A stretch of 64,000 bases of DNA, taken from assembly GCA_020055645.1 (NCBI GenBank), contig CM034547.1:67614884-67678883 (forward strand), written 5' to 3'. Source of the stretch: Tomocerus qinae (taxonomy: Eukaryota > Arthropoda > Collembola > Entomobryomorpha > Tomoceridae). Made by a program: the position numbers and the translations under genes. Below are positions 1 to 13,178 of the stretch, one piece after another. The notes under the pieces are model-generated. The model was not told the origin of the DNA. It saw only the letters and a program-made list of their open reading frames with translations, and ran no database searches. Positions within the stretch are counted from its first letter, which is position 1. Every line of letters starts with the position of its first letter.

Positions 1-2909
1 CATAAGGGCAGAAATTGCCGAGTGAATAGTGAATACCGAGTCAGACCGAGTTACGAGTGCGGTATTAGTATTACAATAGTCTCCAATCATTCTGTCAAAG
101 AATGCGTTAGCCCATCTATGTATTCTATGCTTTCTGTATAATTTTTGTGTTAGTCAGTCAGTCATTCAGTTGTAGTATTCAAACAAGCAAAATATTTACA
201 TAATACCATAATATGATATATTATTGATGATATTAAATATTAACCATGTAAAAAAGCGAATGTTGAAATGGAATCAATACTATTGATTATTCTATATTCA
301 CTATATAACTATACTGTCCTGTGTTGATAGATTGATTCATATAGAATTCCATCGGTACTCCAATTTCCGTTTTAGTTCGCTTGCATTTCAAAAATGGTGG
401 ATATGATCCACCCACTACATGATGATTAGATTGCTGTATCCTGCTGTCTTAATTGTCATTCTTCTCTGGTTATCAAATTCTAATGCAATCTTTTTGGACT
501 TTAGATCTTTTTTGCAGATTTAGAAGATATAGGCGTTTTTTAAAACTTCTTTTGTCATGCATTACGTGATGATAGGGAGGAGTATCAATGAAAGTAGCAT
601 AAAAGTAATTTATTTGTGTATGGAAACTGTGAAGTTGATGGATATGGGTTGTATTTTCCCTGTGAAACTGATTCGAAAAATATATTAGGTAAATAAAAAA
701 TAAATTTCACAGTTGATATAATATACAATACACCTTTTAGAAGATTTGTGACATGCATGTATGCATTTTGAATTTGCAAATGTTTACGGAAGATTAAATG
801 CATAATATGGTTAATATTTTAAAGTAGTTTACTTACTAAAACTGAATGTGTAAATAGCATCCAGCCTGCAGAACCGCTGTAACTACTTAATCTAAATATA
901 ACTGAGTTACATTTTAAATGAATAAACTTAATTAACATGGATTATTGTATAATATGTGTAGGTATACAATACAAAATTTCGTTTTTGCTTTTTATGACCT
1001 TGTTTTGGGGCGTATAAGTATTACTATATGATAATGGATTTTCTAATGCACTTTAGTGGTCGTTTTGACAAAACATACTCACAGATTTCTAAAATAGACA
1101 TTCAGTATTGTTATTGTTAGTGCATACCTATAGAAAATTAATATTTATAGGAATTGTGGGAAATTGTGCACTCTATCTGTACTCTATGCAATGTATTACA
1201 GCCACTTTCTCATACAGGTCGTTTTATTCAATGTGTACTACGAGAACTGTTTTCTGCCAGTCTCCACTTCCATATTAATCACCTTAGTAAGAACAATTTC
1301 CGATCACAGACAGCAACCCTTTGTAATAGAGTAGAGTTTATAAAAGTGCAGAGTACATACATGAATACATACGTAACATTAAACTACGTAGGTATGCAGT
1401 AATACAAACAAGCTATCAATTATGAATAATTGTCTCATCAAAGCGGGGGCGTGATATTCATAATTATAGAATATACATGCTCGATCGAAACAGCATATTA
1501 TCAGCATTCAAACAAGTCAAGCCTAAAGATTAATTTTCATCATTATCACTATTTATTATATAGGTACACAACTAACATGTACACTTGCCCCATTCTATTT
1601 CACAATTTCCCAAATTTATCCGCCAGGATAGCTGTACAAAAATTTATTCTAAATACAAAAACAATAGATATTTTAGGGCAAGATATTTTTGTTGCAACTC
1701 AATTCACTCTGTCTTTATTTGCAAATTAAGTACTCTTAATACCTATACACACATGAATTACCACCTATTTACTTTGCCTAACATTAAACCTAAAGAGAGC
1801 CGACCCAAAAATAAAATAATTAAAATATCTCATACTGTTAAAATAAAAACCATTTAGAAGTGTAAACAATATTTAAGCTTAGAGCCTAAAACTTTAAGTC
1901 GTTTTCCCCAAGGTTTCATAAGAATCGAAATCTGTTAACCCGCAATAAATAAACTGACACAGGAATTGATTGATGGGTGAAATTGAATGGGAGATTCTTT
2001 AATCTAACTATATTATTAATACTTATAAATAAACTTTAGTACGGCTAGGAAGAAAATCTAATATTAAGTATAACAGTTGAATGTTATAAAGAAATGTATA
2101 GTTGTTTGCTTTCATCTGCGGAAAAATGAACTGCAACATGAAAAGGCTGTTCTATCAAGGTACGTATAAGATACTAACAGTTAACTCCAAAAACCACTTC
2201 ACTCAACTTGTAGCAAGTAAGCATACGATGAGAATATGAAACCTATGAAAGCTATTAACGTAGTTCTGATGTCTGTCCATTTCACATTTCACACTGCTTA
2301 TACTCTTTTTTTACTTTTGCACATTTTAAAAACGAAACTACTGGAATTTGAACAATTGAGTTAAATATAATGAAGATAAAGTATATCTGCGTGAACTGCA
2401 TACTTCATATTTTATTAAACGTATGAATTAACATTATTACTACTTTTACTTTACTGCTACGAATAGTAGCTTCAACCTCTTATGGTGTTGTAACCCTAAG
2501 TCAATCTTCTAGTTAATTACCTCTCAATCATTACCTATCTGTAATTAAAATTAAAAACGTAAAGGAAAGGATACGGGGCTGGGATTATACTTATACCATG
2601 GCTAAGTAGACTGCAAAGGTACTAAGCACTAAATATACCATTGCTATATTTAGTATACGTATGATGAGACTATGTTTAGAAGTTATAGAGCTGTAGTATA
2701 CTAAACGACAACACTCTAATAATTAATACACAAAACTACTTTATACGAAGCCTGTGTACATTTCTTTAGTATTAAATATTATTGACATGGATGTGCACTT
2801 GTGTCAATTCTCTCTCCTTTTTTGTAGAGCATGAATGAAAGTATGAATGTATATTCTTATATTGGTATTATATTATTATAATAACGTCTACTGATTTTAC
2901 GTTACCTAT
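1..2909. other. gene-free AT-rich stretch
   Basis: No reading frame here looks like a conserved protein. The open frames are short, rich in Tyr, Ile, Asn and Phe, and lack splice partners. I see no tRNA or tandem array. It could be intergenic DNA or the far part of an intron or UTR of a gene outside the window. Confidence 0.5.
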
Positions 2910-3276
2910 GTTAATGGGATTCACCCCCGAATTGTCAACCCTTTTTTGTCAACACACGAAAAATTTTTTGTCAACACCAAGTTTCTTTATTGTCAACATA
3001 ACCAAGGCCATGTTGTCCTGTTTTGTCAACAGCAATTATTATTCAATGCAATATTTTAAAAGAATTAGTCACGGTAAATAATCAGTCAAGTAAAAATCAT
3101 GTAAAAAGTAATGCTAGATCACTTGTAAAGTGTAAATGTAAAAAATCAGATCATTTCATCTCACAAAAATATTGTAACAATTTTTCATAATTTGTCCGCT
3201 ATCGTATAAATCCACTCTGAAAATGACGTTTTTGATTTATTGCGAACTATTTTTTAGGCGTTTGGTATACTTTACA

Positions 3277-3547
3277 GCAAGATGCCTCCATTACAAGGTG
3301 AAGACATAGAGGGATATTCCCCGAGTTTGCACCCAATTTGAATTCTACCTATACTGCCACAGAGAAGTAAACACCTAAGCCGAAAGTAACCATGGTTATT
3401 TGGTTTGGGTGCCTACCTCTCTGTGGTAGAAAGTAAATACGGATTGGGTGCAAAAATCCGGGAAACCCCCTCTATGTCTTCACCTTGTAATGGAGTTGAT
3501 ATTAAACAATTGCGTTACTATAGAGTGACAAATTCGAGGCATCTTGC
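3277..3547. repeat. nested palindromic (MITE-like) insert inside the MULE
   Basis: Bases 3287-3313 and 3468-3494 are near-perfect inverted repeats of about 27 bp (TCCATTACAAGGTGAAGACA against its complement). They enclose about 150 bp with further internal inverted similarity. Outside them a second inverted pair, GCAAGATGCCTC at 3277-3288 and its complement at 3536-3547, brackets the hairpin. The whole could fold into one long hairpin. No clear target duplication was found, so the order of events (insertion, or inverted duplication of MULE sequence) is open. Confidence 0.6.
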
Positions 3548-3555
3548 TTTACAGT

Positions 3556-3846
3556 TTACTGAGTTGTTTTGAAGGTCCCATCAGCAATCCAAGTTTCACA
3601 GGAGTATAACTTTTTCAGATTATTTACGGTTGTAAATATTAACATCTCGTTGCTTGAGTTACAGTCATACCACATAAATGGATCGCCTCTCAAAGTTTCG
3701 AAGTCCGATAAATTCAAAAGTGACACATGTTGAGGATCTCGAAACACACAATCGTTAACTTTGTAGGAGTGAATGTACTTTTTTAGCAAGTGTTCTGGTG
3801 GAAGTAGTGCCTGCGTTTCTAAATCTTGATCTCTAGTAAACTGCAT
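3556..3846 (-). pseudogene. MULE transposase fragment
   Basis: A 96-residue open frame ends in CETWIADGTFKTTQ. This matches the start of the MULE transposase catalytic domain, where a Trp-x-x-Asp-Gly-Thr-Phe-Lys motif carries the first catalytic Asp. The stretch before it (LLIFTTVNNLKKLYSCETW analogue, with the pattern I-F-T-T-x-x-x-L-x-x-L) is also typical of this family and of FLYWCH-associated host copies. The frame stops right after the first motif, where the nested palindrome begins, so the rest of the catalytic core is missing. It is a dead remnant. It lies between inverted subterminal repeat arrays, which supports a transposon rather than a host gene. Confidence 0.6.
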
Positions 3847-4116
3847 CGTAGATCAGATATTTAAATAACTGATACCGCAAAGAATGTTAATGCACACCGC
3901 CGTAAGTTACACCGTCGTGTGCAACCACACTCATATTTGTTATTCCTACTTCTCAAATAAAGACTTGTACCTACGAAAAAACTTGTGTTGACAAAAAGTC
4001 TAAATGGGTTGATTTGTGTTGACAAAAAGGTGTTGACGACCAAAGGGGTCAAAATTGTGTTGACAATACAGTGTTGACAAAAAGGTGTTGACAATTTGGG
4101 GTGGTCCCGTTAATGG

Positions 4117-5528
4117 CTATAGAGAAGGGATGTAACTTAAAGTAATGGCTAAAACTTATAAGGATGATTAATTTAACCATTTAATTGTTAAATTACTATG
4201 ACCGAATTTCTGCAAGTTTTATGCATTTGATACAGTGTTTATGTATTAGTAATTAAATTGTACTGGAAATAGTATACTTAATAATAATGATTTTATTAAG
4301 TTGATTTTACGTAAGATTTGATAACATAAGTCTGTTGTACCAATCTAACGTTTCTCGAACACACACAACAATAATCCATGACATTACACGCGTGTTACAT
4401 ACAAAGTAATGAACAATGAAGCTTAATTTGTGTATCACAAAACGTACGAGCGTCACAAAATTCAATAAATCATATCAAATACAATCATTATCTAAATCAC
4501 TAACAATCTATTTCTTGTGAGCATTTGAATTTCATAATACTTTAAATTGAAGCACACCCAAGTAATTAATATCAGCAAATGTTCATATCGTCAAACTATA
4601 TTTATGTGACATCGGTCTAATCTCTAAAGCTCGATTAGATCTTATGATTAGTACTCACTCTATACTTATACTCCCTGATTGATAGCCAATTATAATAGTG
4701 CAGTAATTGTCAATTACTTACAGTACTTAAATGGCCATTTAGCGAAAACAAAAACAGAAGCATAGAAGAAATCATAAATTAGTCTTACTACAGATTCAAT
4801 CAAGGATAATAAACAATTTATAAAATGTTTATTTTACAAAAATGTTATCAGTGTCAATTTTAACATCATATAATTGATTCCTGTAAAGTAAACAGTAAGT
4901 GCACATTTCTTGTCCATACATTTTCATTATCATAGAAATTCATTAAAGGTCTTATCTGTAAATGACACATAAATGCAGATTCGTTAATAAATGTATACAA
5001 TGCAAATCTCAACTCAAACCTTTTAGGATGCAAACTGCAAAGATGCACATACGATATCATGATTCATAATTCACAGTAATATTAATTACCTATATCTGTT
5101 TAAGTAGAAACACGTCATGTAACATTCGTAAGTATTTATATTTTATTTTGCATAATAATGTGTATAACTAAATAAATTAACAGTTCAGTTCAAAAAATAA
5201 ATCAACATTCTCAACGTCTGCATATCTAACGGTAAATGGCATTTATATCAGCGGGTGGGCTTCTTCGGTAAACTCATGTAATTCTTTATCACTTTATATA
5301 TTCTACATAACAATCTTTTGTATTGTAACTATTCTAACTTTCGAGTCGTAAGTAGAAAGCCCGTAAATATTTAGGCAAATTCAGAAACAATAAGAAATTT
5401 GGTCTCTAAAACTTGTTTGACACTGCAACATATTATAACTCCGACATTACGTTACTTTCATATTTATATCTAGTATTACACATTATACGACTTCCATTGA
5501 ATATTTAAATGCAAGATGCAGAAAGCAG
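4117..5528. other. gene-free stretch downstream of CASD1
   Basis: This holds the presumed CASD1 3' UTR (the gene is on the minus strand, ending at 5529) and AT-rich intergenic DNA. No other coding signal was recognised. Confidence 0.5.
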
Positions 5529-8500
5529 TTAAAACATTCCATCGTGAATTCCAATCGGTACTAAAACTAGCAAAAATATGAACATATTTCTTATGGCCTT
5601 TCTCCAATCTTCCGGCACAGCATAAGGCAATAGGACATCCGTGCACTTCCGCACTTCATGAGCAGTACATGCAAATACAAAAGCTGTTAAAAGAACGTTC
5701 CCCACCTGAAAAATCAAATGACAATAATTAATTAATCTCTCTCATAAAGGGAACTTAAAAAATCCATCGTCTATTGAGAATAACTATTTCAGTTTGCGTG
5801 ACAGATGTAGCCATCAATTGTACACATAATTACATTTCCTAATTAAATTACTACGAATAAAAATTAAGCTCTTAAAAACTTTACCGGGTACGCTGGGACT
5901 AGCACAAGGACGCCATGACCATCCGCTCCCATCCATACGTGATACTGTCCAACAAGGAGTTCTACCCAAAACTGTCCGAACCATGCAAAGAACGATGAAA
6001 AGCGAGTTCGGAGCATTCCGGAAACATTTCGCAAGAGAAAGTAACTTGTTATCTAATAAAATATTACAAAAGCTATCACCGTTATGTTGATAATTTGTAG
6101 CTAAAAGTAACACACTAATCAATAACATTTGGAAAATAATTGCTAAATGTAGCGCAGAGGAAACTCACAGGAATAAATGCGACATAGGAATGTATCTCAA
6201 TGCATTCCAGCTGGTTTCGACAGAATACAGAGAAAGTACAATATCCTCCAATGCCAATTATGGAGAAGAGAATAGCACTGAGTGATATTCTAGTAGAGAA
6301 GAGATTTCCATGATTATCATCTTCGAGTATTTTGTACTTGCGAGCTAGATGATAACCGAATGCTAGCACCATTCCACAAGGCATACTGTATCGATCTATT
6401 TTCCATCGCATCCACCAATCATGAATATCATCGTCAGTCGTCACAAATAGGGCTTTCCACGGTCTCGTCACGAATACTTTCTCAAAGAAAACCTTTAAAA
6501 AGAAGTGCGTGAGGTAAAGAAAACTGTCAGTAAAAGAATTTAAGTTTTCATAATAACAGCCAAATAAAATACTACATTTACACTTATAAAAATTTTGTAC
6601 ACTTACTTCAGACATATAGAGTATAGTGACAAAGCTAAAAATGCCCACAATCTTTAACACAATGTAGAGATAGTTGAGAGAACTAGTTTCACAAGCGGTC
6701 CATGTTATTCTTGGAGGAATGCTAAGTCCCACATACACCACAAAAGTCCAAAACGAAATTAAAGGAATCTGGAATGATAAAATGCCAATAAAATTTAAAT
6801 TTCAAAATCCTGGTATCAGCTATTAATATTTCCTATGAATGTTAACCATTTGCGTAAAATCTATTTGCAAAGAACTTACAAATTCATAAAATTGATACGG
6901 TCGATTCATACAAAGACAGAGAACAACTGTCATCACATTGAGTCGAAAGAGATCTTGCAGGAAACGATTAATACTGTAATCTCCTCTTTGTAAATATGTC
7001 AAAAACTGATTCCACCCATGGAGAAAGAGGAAAGCTGAGTATAGTATTTTTACGAACATATATATAGGTAACACTTGACTTGCTCCCATCATATTGTACA
7101 CAAGAATAAGAAGAACCATCCACCCTGTGAAATAAATGTCAAAGTTGTTGAATTCGAATAAAACGAAAATATAAATATAAATATTACCTTTCGTTTCGTT
7201 ATCTTGATCATAATGGAGAATTTTAGTATAGGCACTGTCTTCTGTGAAAAAAATACCCAAGACTAGAATATAAACAACCGGCAGCCAGAAGTTTGTCTGT
7301 GTGAAATATTTGTTTTCCTTCATGAACATCGTTGTCCTGAAAAGATTTTTTTAAATTTAATATATTTTCTCCTGGATTATATATAATGTATTCCAAACCT
7401 GTCACAAATGAAGAAATACACCATTATAAGAGCTAGCTTGGCCAAGGCTCTTAAGGGCTTGTAATATCCTCCATTAGCCTTCTTCTCCCCATCACAAGTG
7501 CAGTAACCGTTGGGTCTTAAGCTAGTGTACGTGTAGTCCTTGTTTTTCTTAGGAAGAAATTTTTTCCGTAAAAATGTGATACATGCTAGTAGAAAGCTGA
7601 AAAACACAACAGTTATTTGTGGTTAATATTATCGGTTGTAGGAGAGGTCAATTTAGAAGACATTGGTAAAATGTGAAACAATTTCAGCGGAAGTGTAAAA
7701 AAATAAACCTTATCCCCAGTGTTGCAAATGTGACTAGCTGCAGCTTACTGACAGGTTCGGAACTGCTACAGCAGGTAGCATCATTGTAGTTCATATTGTC
7801 ATTGCAGTACATATTTAACAATATCTAAAAATTAAATTTATTTGAAGGGTTTGAGTATAGATTCAAGGTTGATAGAATAATTAGAATAAATTGACTTTAT
7901 GTACATACCTGTGAGTCTTGAGATAAGGACTTGGGACCTAAATGATAACCATCAGGTGTTTCGGCAATGTTTTCTGCAGCAACCAGTCGAGCACTGGCCC
8001 AAATTGCAGCTTTAGAATAGCGAAGAATCTGCACCCATTACATCAAATTATTAAATATATATTCAATCTATCATCATGAAGTCGATTGAATTACCTTGTA
8101 AGAACGTTCATTGTAAAGATCTATTTGCTCGTTGGTAACTGGAGCCCATTCATCGTTTAACTTTTCTGAATTAACAGGTTCTTGTAACGCCCATAATACT
8201 TTTGTACCCTTTTCAGCGAGACGATCAATGTTCTATTAAATGAAAAGTCAAAAACTATCAAATTTTTCCACCTTTCACTCATTTGAGTCTATAAAAAAGT
8301 TATAACAAATGAAAAAATCTAGAATAGTTATAAAATCATTATTTCAATATGTTATTTAAAAAAACTACTTTCATAACAATAAGTCAGTAAGCTTAACATA
8401 ACATACCATTACTAAATCTGTTAGACTGGCAGTGAAATCTTCCAGATTAACAGGGTCTAATGGATCTGAGTTTTTTATCGACCAACCGCCGCTACCCACT

Positions 8501-9425
8501 ACAGCTACACTGGGCCAATTTTCACTCTCCGACTACAACATTAGTAATTTACTTGTAAAGAAAACTTTCCCACTCAATTTGTAGGCATTGAATTTGCGGA
8601 TGACTTACCTTCCACTGCTGCATTGCAGATATCATAGACTTGTTAGGGAAAGGATGCCAAAGAAATTGCACACGAAGTCCCAATTGTGTATCATTGAATG
8701 AAAGGTTGCGGTAGAAAAGTTTAGAAGGAATTAAAAAGTCATCGCTTGGACCCTGGTTTATGGATGTCATCATGTTTCCTGGTGTGGCTCTATCTCGGTG
8801 ATAAGTGGGCGAAATCTGATGGATGAAAGCATGATACATTTGTTCTATACGTGAATCTCCTATGAATACGAAATAATTCTGGCCGCCCCAATATTCCATG
8901 TAACGAAGGCATCGTCGAGAATCTCTACAATAAAAATAAAAGGTGAGGAAGACAAGAGAAAGGCATGATATTAGGGTTTCTCTCAACTTTCACTGTTTAG
9001 CGTGTAGTTATAGATATAGGGATATAGTCTTTCATAAATCCAACACATATCTCAATGATTCCAAATATTTCTGAGGCATATTAACTCACGTGTGTGTATA
9101 ATGATGCATCATACAGCCATAGGGCTGCCAAACTTGGTCACGAAAGTTGCCATCCGATAAGAGCCATTGGCAGGAATCAATACCTAAGTACAAAAAAATT
9201 CACAATTTTACATGGGCAATTTTTAATGGGCTGGATATTTCAGAAAGAAACTAAAAGTGAATTACCATGTGAAAGCCGCAAAACGGTATGATAAAGAACG
9301 AATCCACAAACAATAAAAAATGCGACTATTTTGGCGTTTCTAGAGTTAAAGTGATGTATAAATTCATGTTTCCCATGATTGTGATCTCTGTGCATTGAAG
9401 GAATTAACGGCTCTAACTGCATCAT
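5529..9425 (-). CDS. CASD1: CASD1, sialic acid O-acetyltransferase
   Basis: Multi-pass Golgi enzyme that moves acetyl groups from acetyl-CoA to CMP-sialic acid. Fourteen coding exons on the minus strand: 9425-9266, 9183-9090, 8924-8609, 8532-8407, 8232-8095, 8028-7909, 7824-7709, 7596-7399, 7336-7188, 7124-6880, 6768-6607, 6492-6169, 6052-5885, 5705-5529. All junctions are GT-AG and in phase, giving about 830 aa (human 797). A short cytosolic tail and one membrane helix (about 32-49) precede a luminal SGNH domain with FIGDSRI (Ser109, nucleophile) and DGYH (Asp304/His307). The C-terminal half is the acyltransferase-3-like membrane domain, with conserved stretches MKENK, GASQVLP, MNRPYQFYEF, WRWK-like WMRWKIDRY and QYHVWMGADG. 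Start at MMQLEP fits the position of the family N-terminus. Apparently intact. Confidence 0.93.
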
Positions 9426-11240
9426 TTAATGCTGCTTACAAAAGCGAAATAGCAATTGTCTCGTTCGTATATTTGATTTTCCAATGCAGATGAGAGAGTC
9501 TGGTTTTGATTAGGATGATATTTAAATACTGCAGAAATTGTTTTACATTTTACAGATCATACTTCCTAATTTTTTGGCTTAGTTATCCTCTGGGCTGTGA
9601 AAAATTTTTTAAAATTAATTAATTTCAATTATATAAATATCATACTGACAATGTACTGAACGCTATTATTTATAATTTCTAGTGATAATAATTTTTTTTT
9701 AATAATTGTAATGATTACTAATGATGACGGAGTTTTCTAAGAATTTTATTGCACTACACTAGTGTTTATGTTTAAAACAATTAAAATATACCTTATAAAT
9801 GGGAAAGACAAGTTTGACGGAAACTTTGAATATTGCATGAATTATATTAAAGTCAAATGTTGAATGTCAGCTGAAGAAAGTTGTAGACCTAGCCGCTAGC
9901 CCTACCACCGGCACTACTAACTACTGGATATCAACTTAACCATACCATATTAATTAATACCAGTACCACAATTTTTTTTCTATTTTTAGATTTTGAAAAT
10001 TAGAAATGAATTCTTCACTCTTATCTGTTAACATGAAAAGAATGAAATGAATCCATTATATAAAAGTAATTTTAGTACTTTTTGTGTCAAGGCTGGTTGT
10101 AAAGCAAATACCGGTTTTGATTATTTCACCGATTTGTTTATACGAAATTATATTTAACAATCACTAAATCTATTATATTGAAGCCAACCCACAAAATTAA
10201 TAAAAAAAATTGGAAGGAAGACACAAACACAATGTAATAACAGAAAGCGTCTCTGTTGCTGATATATTAGCAAACAGATAATTGACGGTATAATACAACT
10301 TTCACCTTCACATATACACCTACTTTTTGTGTTGTACTATAACTTCTCTATTATTATGACAGTGGACAGGTGACTTAAAGAGAAAGAGAAAAGAAAGTTT
10401 TGAAACTTTCTTGCTTTCACCTACTTTTTTGTGCATGTATTAGTCATGCATTGCATTAGTAGAGTAGGATTACGCGTGTGTAACGTGTATGGCATTTTCC
10501 TCGCAGAATCATAACAAACATCCACCGCACCGCACCGGCTATCAAAATGTATAGTAAATATATTATTATCCTATAATAGGTATATTTGCAAATAAGGTAA
10601 GATGCAGCGCAGGCGCCATTTTGCCCATCCCATACAATATTTCCAGACAAGACATACGTATCATGGTCATCGGTCAGTCAAGTCATATGTACTTCGTCGT
10701 CGGTCATTATTATCTCAGATTAAACCTAGGAAGGAAATATCAAAAGGACATTCGAAAACTACGTTGGCTTGTCAAAAAGATCTTCAAATAAAAAGAGAAC
10801 TCAAAGTCTCTTTTCTCTTATAGTTGGCATTTTGTCTTCAGCCAATAAAATTACAGGCTTCCATATATGATTTTCATAAAGAATCCCAAGGGGGAACAGT
10901 TAATATTGACAAGACGTTGTCATTGGACTGTATTGTTAAACAAGATATGGCCTGTCCAAACTTTTCTCCCTTTTAGAAATAGTTTAAGTTAAAAGCATTG
11001 CTAAATTAAATTTTTTACACCCCGACATAAAAATGCCTCTATGCCGTTGACTGTTTGTGGAACCCAACTGATCCAAAACCGTCCGTACACATTGTTATTG
11101 TTGAATGTCAAAAGATGCAAGCATTTTTTCACTGATAAAGATAGAAAATTGAAAATAGACAAATATTTGCATGCAATATCACTACTGTCGAAACGGATTT
11201 GATGCATGATGGATATAGAGTATACACATTTTTCATTCAA
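9426..11240. other. intergenic, CASD1 upstream region
   Basis: No conserved frame. It should hold the CASD1 promoter and 5' UTR, but no clear TATA box or initiator could be picked out. Open frames around 10456-10823 and 11001-11240 look random. Confidence 0.45.
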
Positions 11241-11246
11241 ACATGA

Positions 11247-11280
11247 CTAGTTGAAACTTAGCACATTCGTGAGCTAGAAA
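11247..11280 (-). mobile_element. Helitron-like 3' terminus (copy 1)
   Basis: Read on the minus strand, a short hairpin (TAGCTCAC / GTGCTA, loop about 4) is followed by about 8 bases and then CTAG directly before a T. A hairpin 8-12 bases upstream of CTRR with insertion before T is the hallmark of Helitron 3' ends. The same arrangement recurs at 15150-15190. The 5' (TC) end was not found, so the length of the element is unknown. Confidence 0.45.
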
Positions 11281-11531
11281 AATGTTAAAATAATATGTAA
11301 TTTTCTGGTGACTGCTGACTGCATAATTTTGTTTGCCCGACATTCAATAACAGACCGAAGATTTCAACAGCAGACGATTTTATTAATTCCTTGCGCCTGC
11401 GTATTAACACGAATTTCATCCATCGTCTTATTTTATTGCGTAACTCCACTTACTCCACTTCAACTTTATTGGTATACTAGGCTTCCAGCATTGTGAGACT
11501 AAAGTTTAAACCTACAGCAAGCCGTAACAGA

Positions 11532-12450
11532 AGCTCGCCTGAGTAAAGGGGACCGTGTGCACATTTTTGGTATATCAATTGTGGAAATAATTATGATTTT
11601 GATTAATAAAGTGAGCACTAATTCAAATTAGGTTAGTATAATTCATAATCCAAAATAAAAACCAACAGTAAATCAAAATGGATTGATGTTGACTATCAAA
11701 ATCAACAGAAAATCAAAATACCTAGATTAATATTGAGTATCAAAATCAACAGAAATTCAAAATTGATTCACACTGAGTATTAAAATCAACAGAAATTCAA
11801 AATTGATTCACACTGAGTATTAAAATCAACAGAAATTCAAAATTGATTGATATTGATTATCAAAATCCACAGAAAATCAAAATTGATTAATATTGATTAT
11901 CAAAATCAACAGAAAATCAAAATTAATTAATACTGAGTATTAAAATTAACAGAAAATCAAAATTGATAAATATTGTGTATCAAAATCAACAGAAAATCAA
12001 AAGTTGATTAATATAAACTATGAAAATCAACATAAAATCAAAGTACATTAATAATAACTATGAAATACAAAAACAATTGAAAAAGATTGATTTTGATCCC
12101 ATAACAAGTTTTTACCGATTTTAGTGGCTTTACTATAAAATTTAAATGTCGATAGAAGCGGTATGATATATTTTATACTATCTTGCTAACAATTTATAGG
12201 AAACGCAATAGAACTTTTTAATGCCCATTTTCTACTTTGACTATCAAAATGAAGACAATGTGAGTGCGGGGTATCTCAACAACCAATGGATAGATTAACC
12301 TCAAAATCAATAGGAATCGTCAGTGGTCCTTAGGCATTGTATCTGCCAAGTTTGGTCAATATCCGTCTTTGCGTTCGAAAGTTATCGTGGGTACGGACGG
12401 ACGGACGGACAGACTGTGCGATTCTATAAGCTGCCTTATTCAGGCGAGCT
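11532..12450 (+). mobile_element. unclassified TIR element A with internal diverged 40-bp satellite
   Basis: The left end AGCTCGCCTGAGTAAAGG (11532-11549) and right end CCTTATTCAGGCGAGCT (12434-12450) are inverted copies. About 11 diverged copies of a unit of about 40 bp (core TCAACAGAAAATCAAAATTG) fill 11640-12080. The right arm (12240-12450) ends with ACGG tetranucleotides and an ACAGACTGTGCG stretch shared with elements B and C. Upstream of the left TIR, GCCGTARCAGA is also shared between copies, so the true left edge may lie at about 11511. No coding capacity, so non-autonomous. Superfamily unknown. Confidence 0.6.
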
Positions 12451-13178
12451 AAAAAGTAGGCATCCATAAAGCCGTAGCAGAAGCTCGCCTGAGTAAAGGG
12501 GACCATCTGCACAATTTTGGTAGAATAATAGTCGAAATGGACTAAATATAATATGATTATCTAAATTAATAATTGAAATTCAAAGTAGCTTAATGTCAAT
12601 TATCAATATCGAAAGTAGTTGAAAATCCACAAAAATTCAAAGTAGAATAGTATTTACAATTAAATTCAAAAGAGATCAATATGAACTAGTAAAACTAACA
12701 ATAATTCAAAACAGATTAATATTGAATATTAAAATCAGCAGAAAATAGAAATATATTAATGTTGAATATCAAAATCAACAGAAAATCTTAATAGATTAAT
12801 GTCGACTATCAAAATCAACAGAAAAAACAAAATTTATTGATATTGATTATCAAAATCAAGAGGAATTCGAAAAATGTAAAATTGACTACAATATATCCTA
12901 ATTAAAATTAGATTTATTTCTGTCATCTAATAGTTAGTTTCCTGATTTTATTTGCTTTGCTACAAACTCACAATTTTGGTAGAAACGGAGTGAAATATTT
13001 TATACTATATTATTTACAATTTATAAGAAACGCAATTGAACTTTTAATGTCCATTGTATGCCAAATTTTCCATTTGACTATCAAAATGAAGACAAAGTGA
13101 GCCCGCGGTATCTCAGCAACCTATTGACCGATTTGAACCAAAATAAATAGGGTTTGTCACTGGTCCATAGGCCTTGTT

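Larger units (their letters stand above)
2916..4108 (-). mobile_element. broken Mutator-like (MULE) DNA transposon with subterminal inverted repeats
   Basis: The left end carries five copies of TTGTCAAC-type repeats (2931-3031). The right end carries six copies of the reverse complement TGTTGAC (3986-4093). The outermost bases are inverted and similar (GGGATTCACCCCCGAATTG against GGGACCACCCCAAATTG). The 8-mer GTTAATGG occurs on both sides (2910-2917 and 4109-4116) and is a candidate target duplication; on the left it overlaps the first G bases of the element, so the exact edge is uncertain by 2 bp. Between the ends lies a minus-strand transposase scrap (3556-3846) and a nested palindrome (3277-3547). 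Arrays of short subterminal repeats with an 8-9 bp target duplication are a known MULE habit. The family call rests mainly on the protein scrap. Confidence 0.65.

Noticed and set aside
3861-4094. Minus-strand open frame rich in Val-Asn-Thr repeats
   Set aside because: It is the translation of the TGTTGACAA subterminal repeats of the MULE, not a gene.
11001-11240. Minus-strand 79-aa frame next to the Helitron-like end, considered as a transposase piece
   Set aside because: No recognisable motif of any transposase or helicase.
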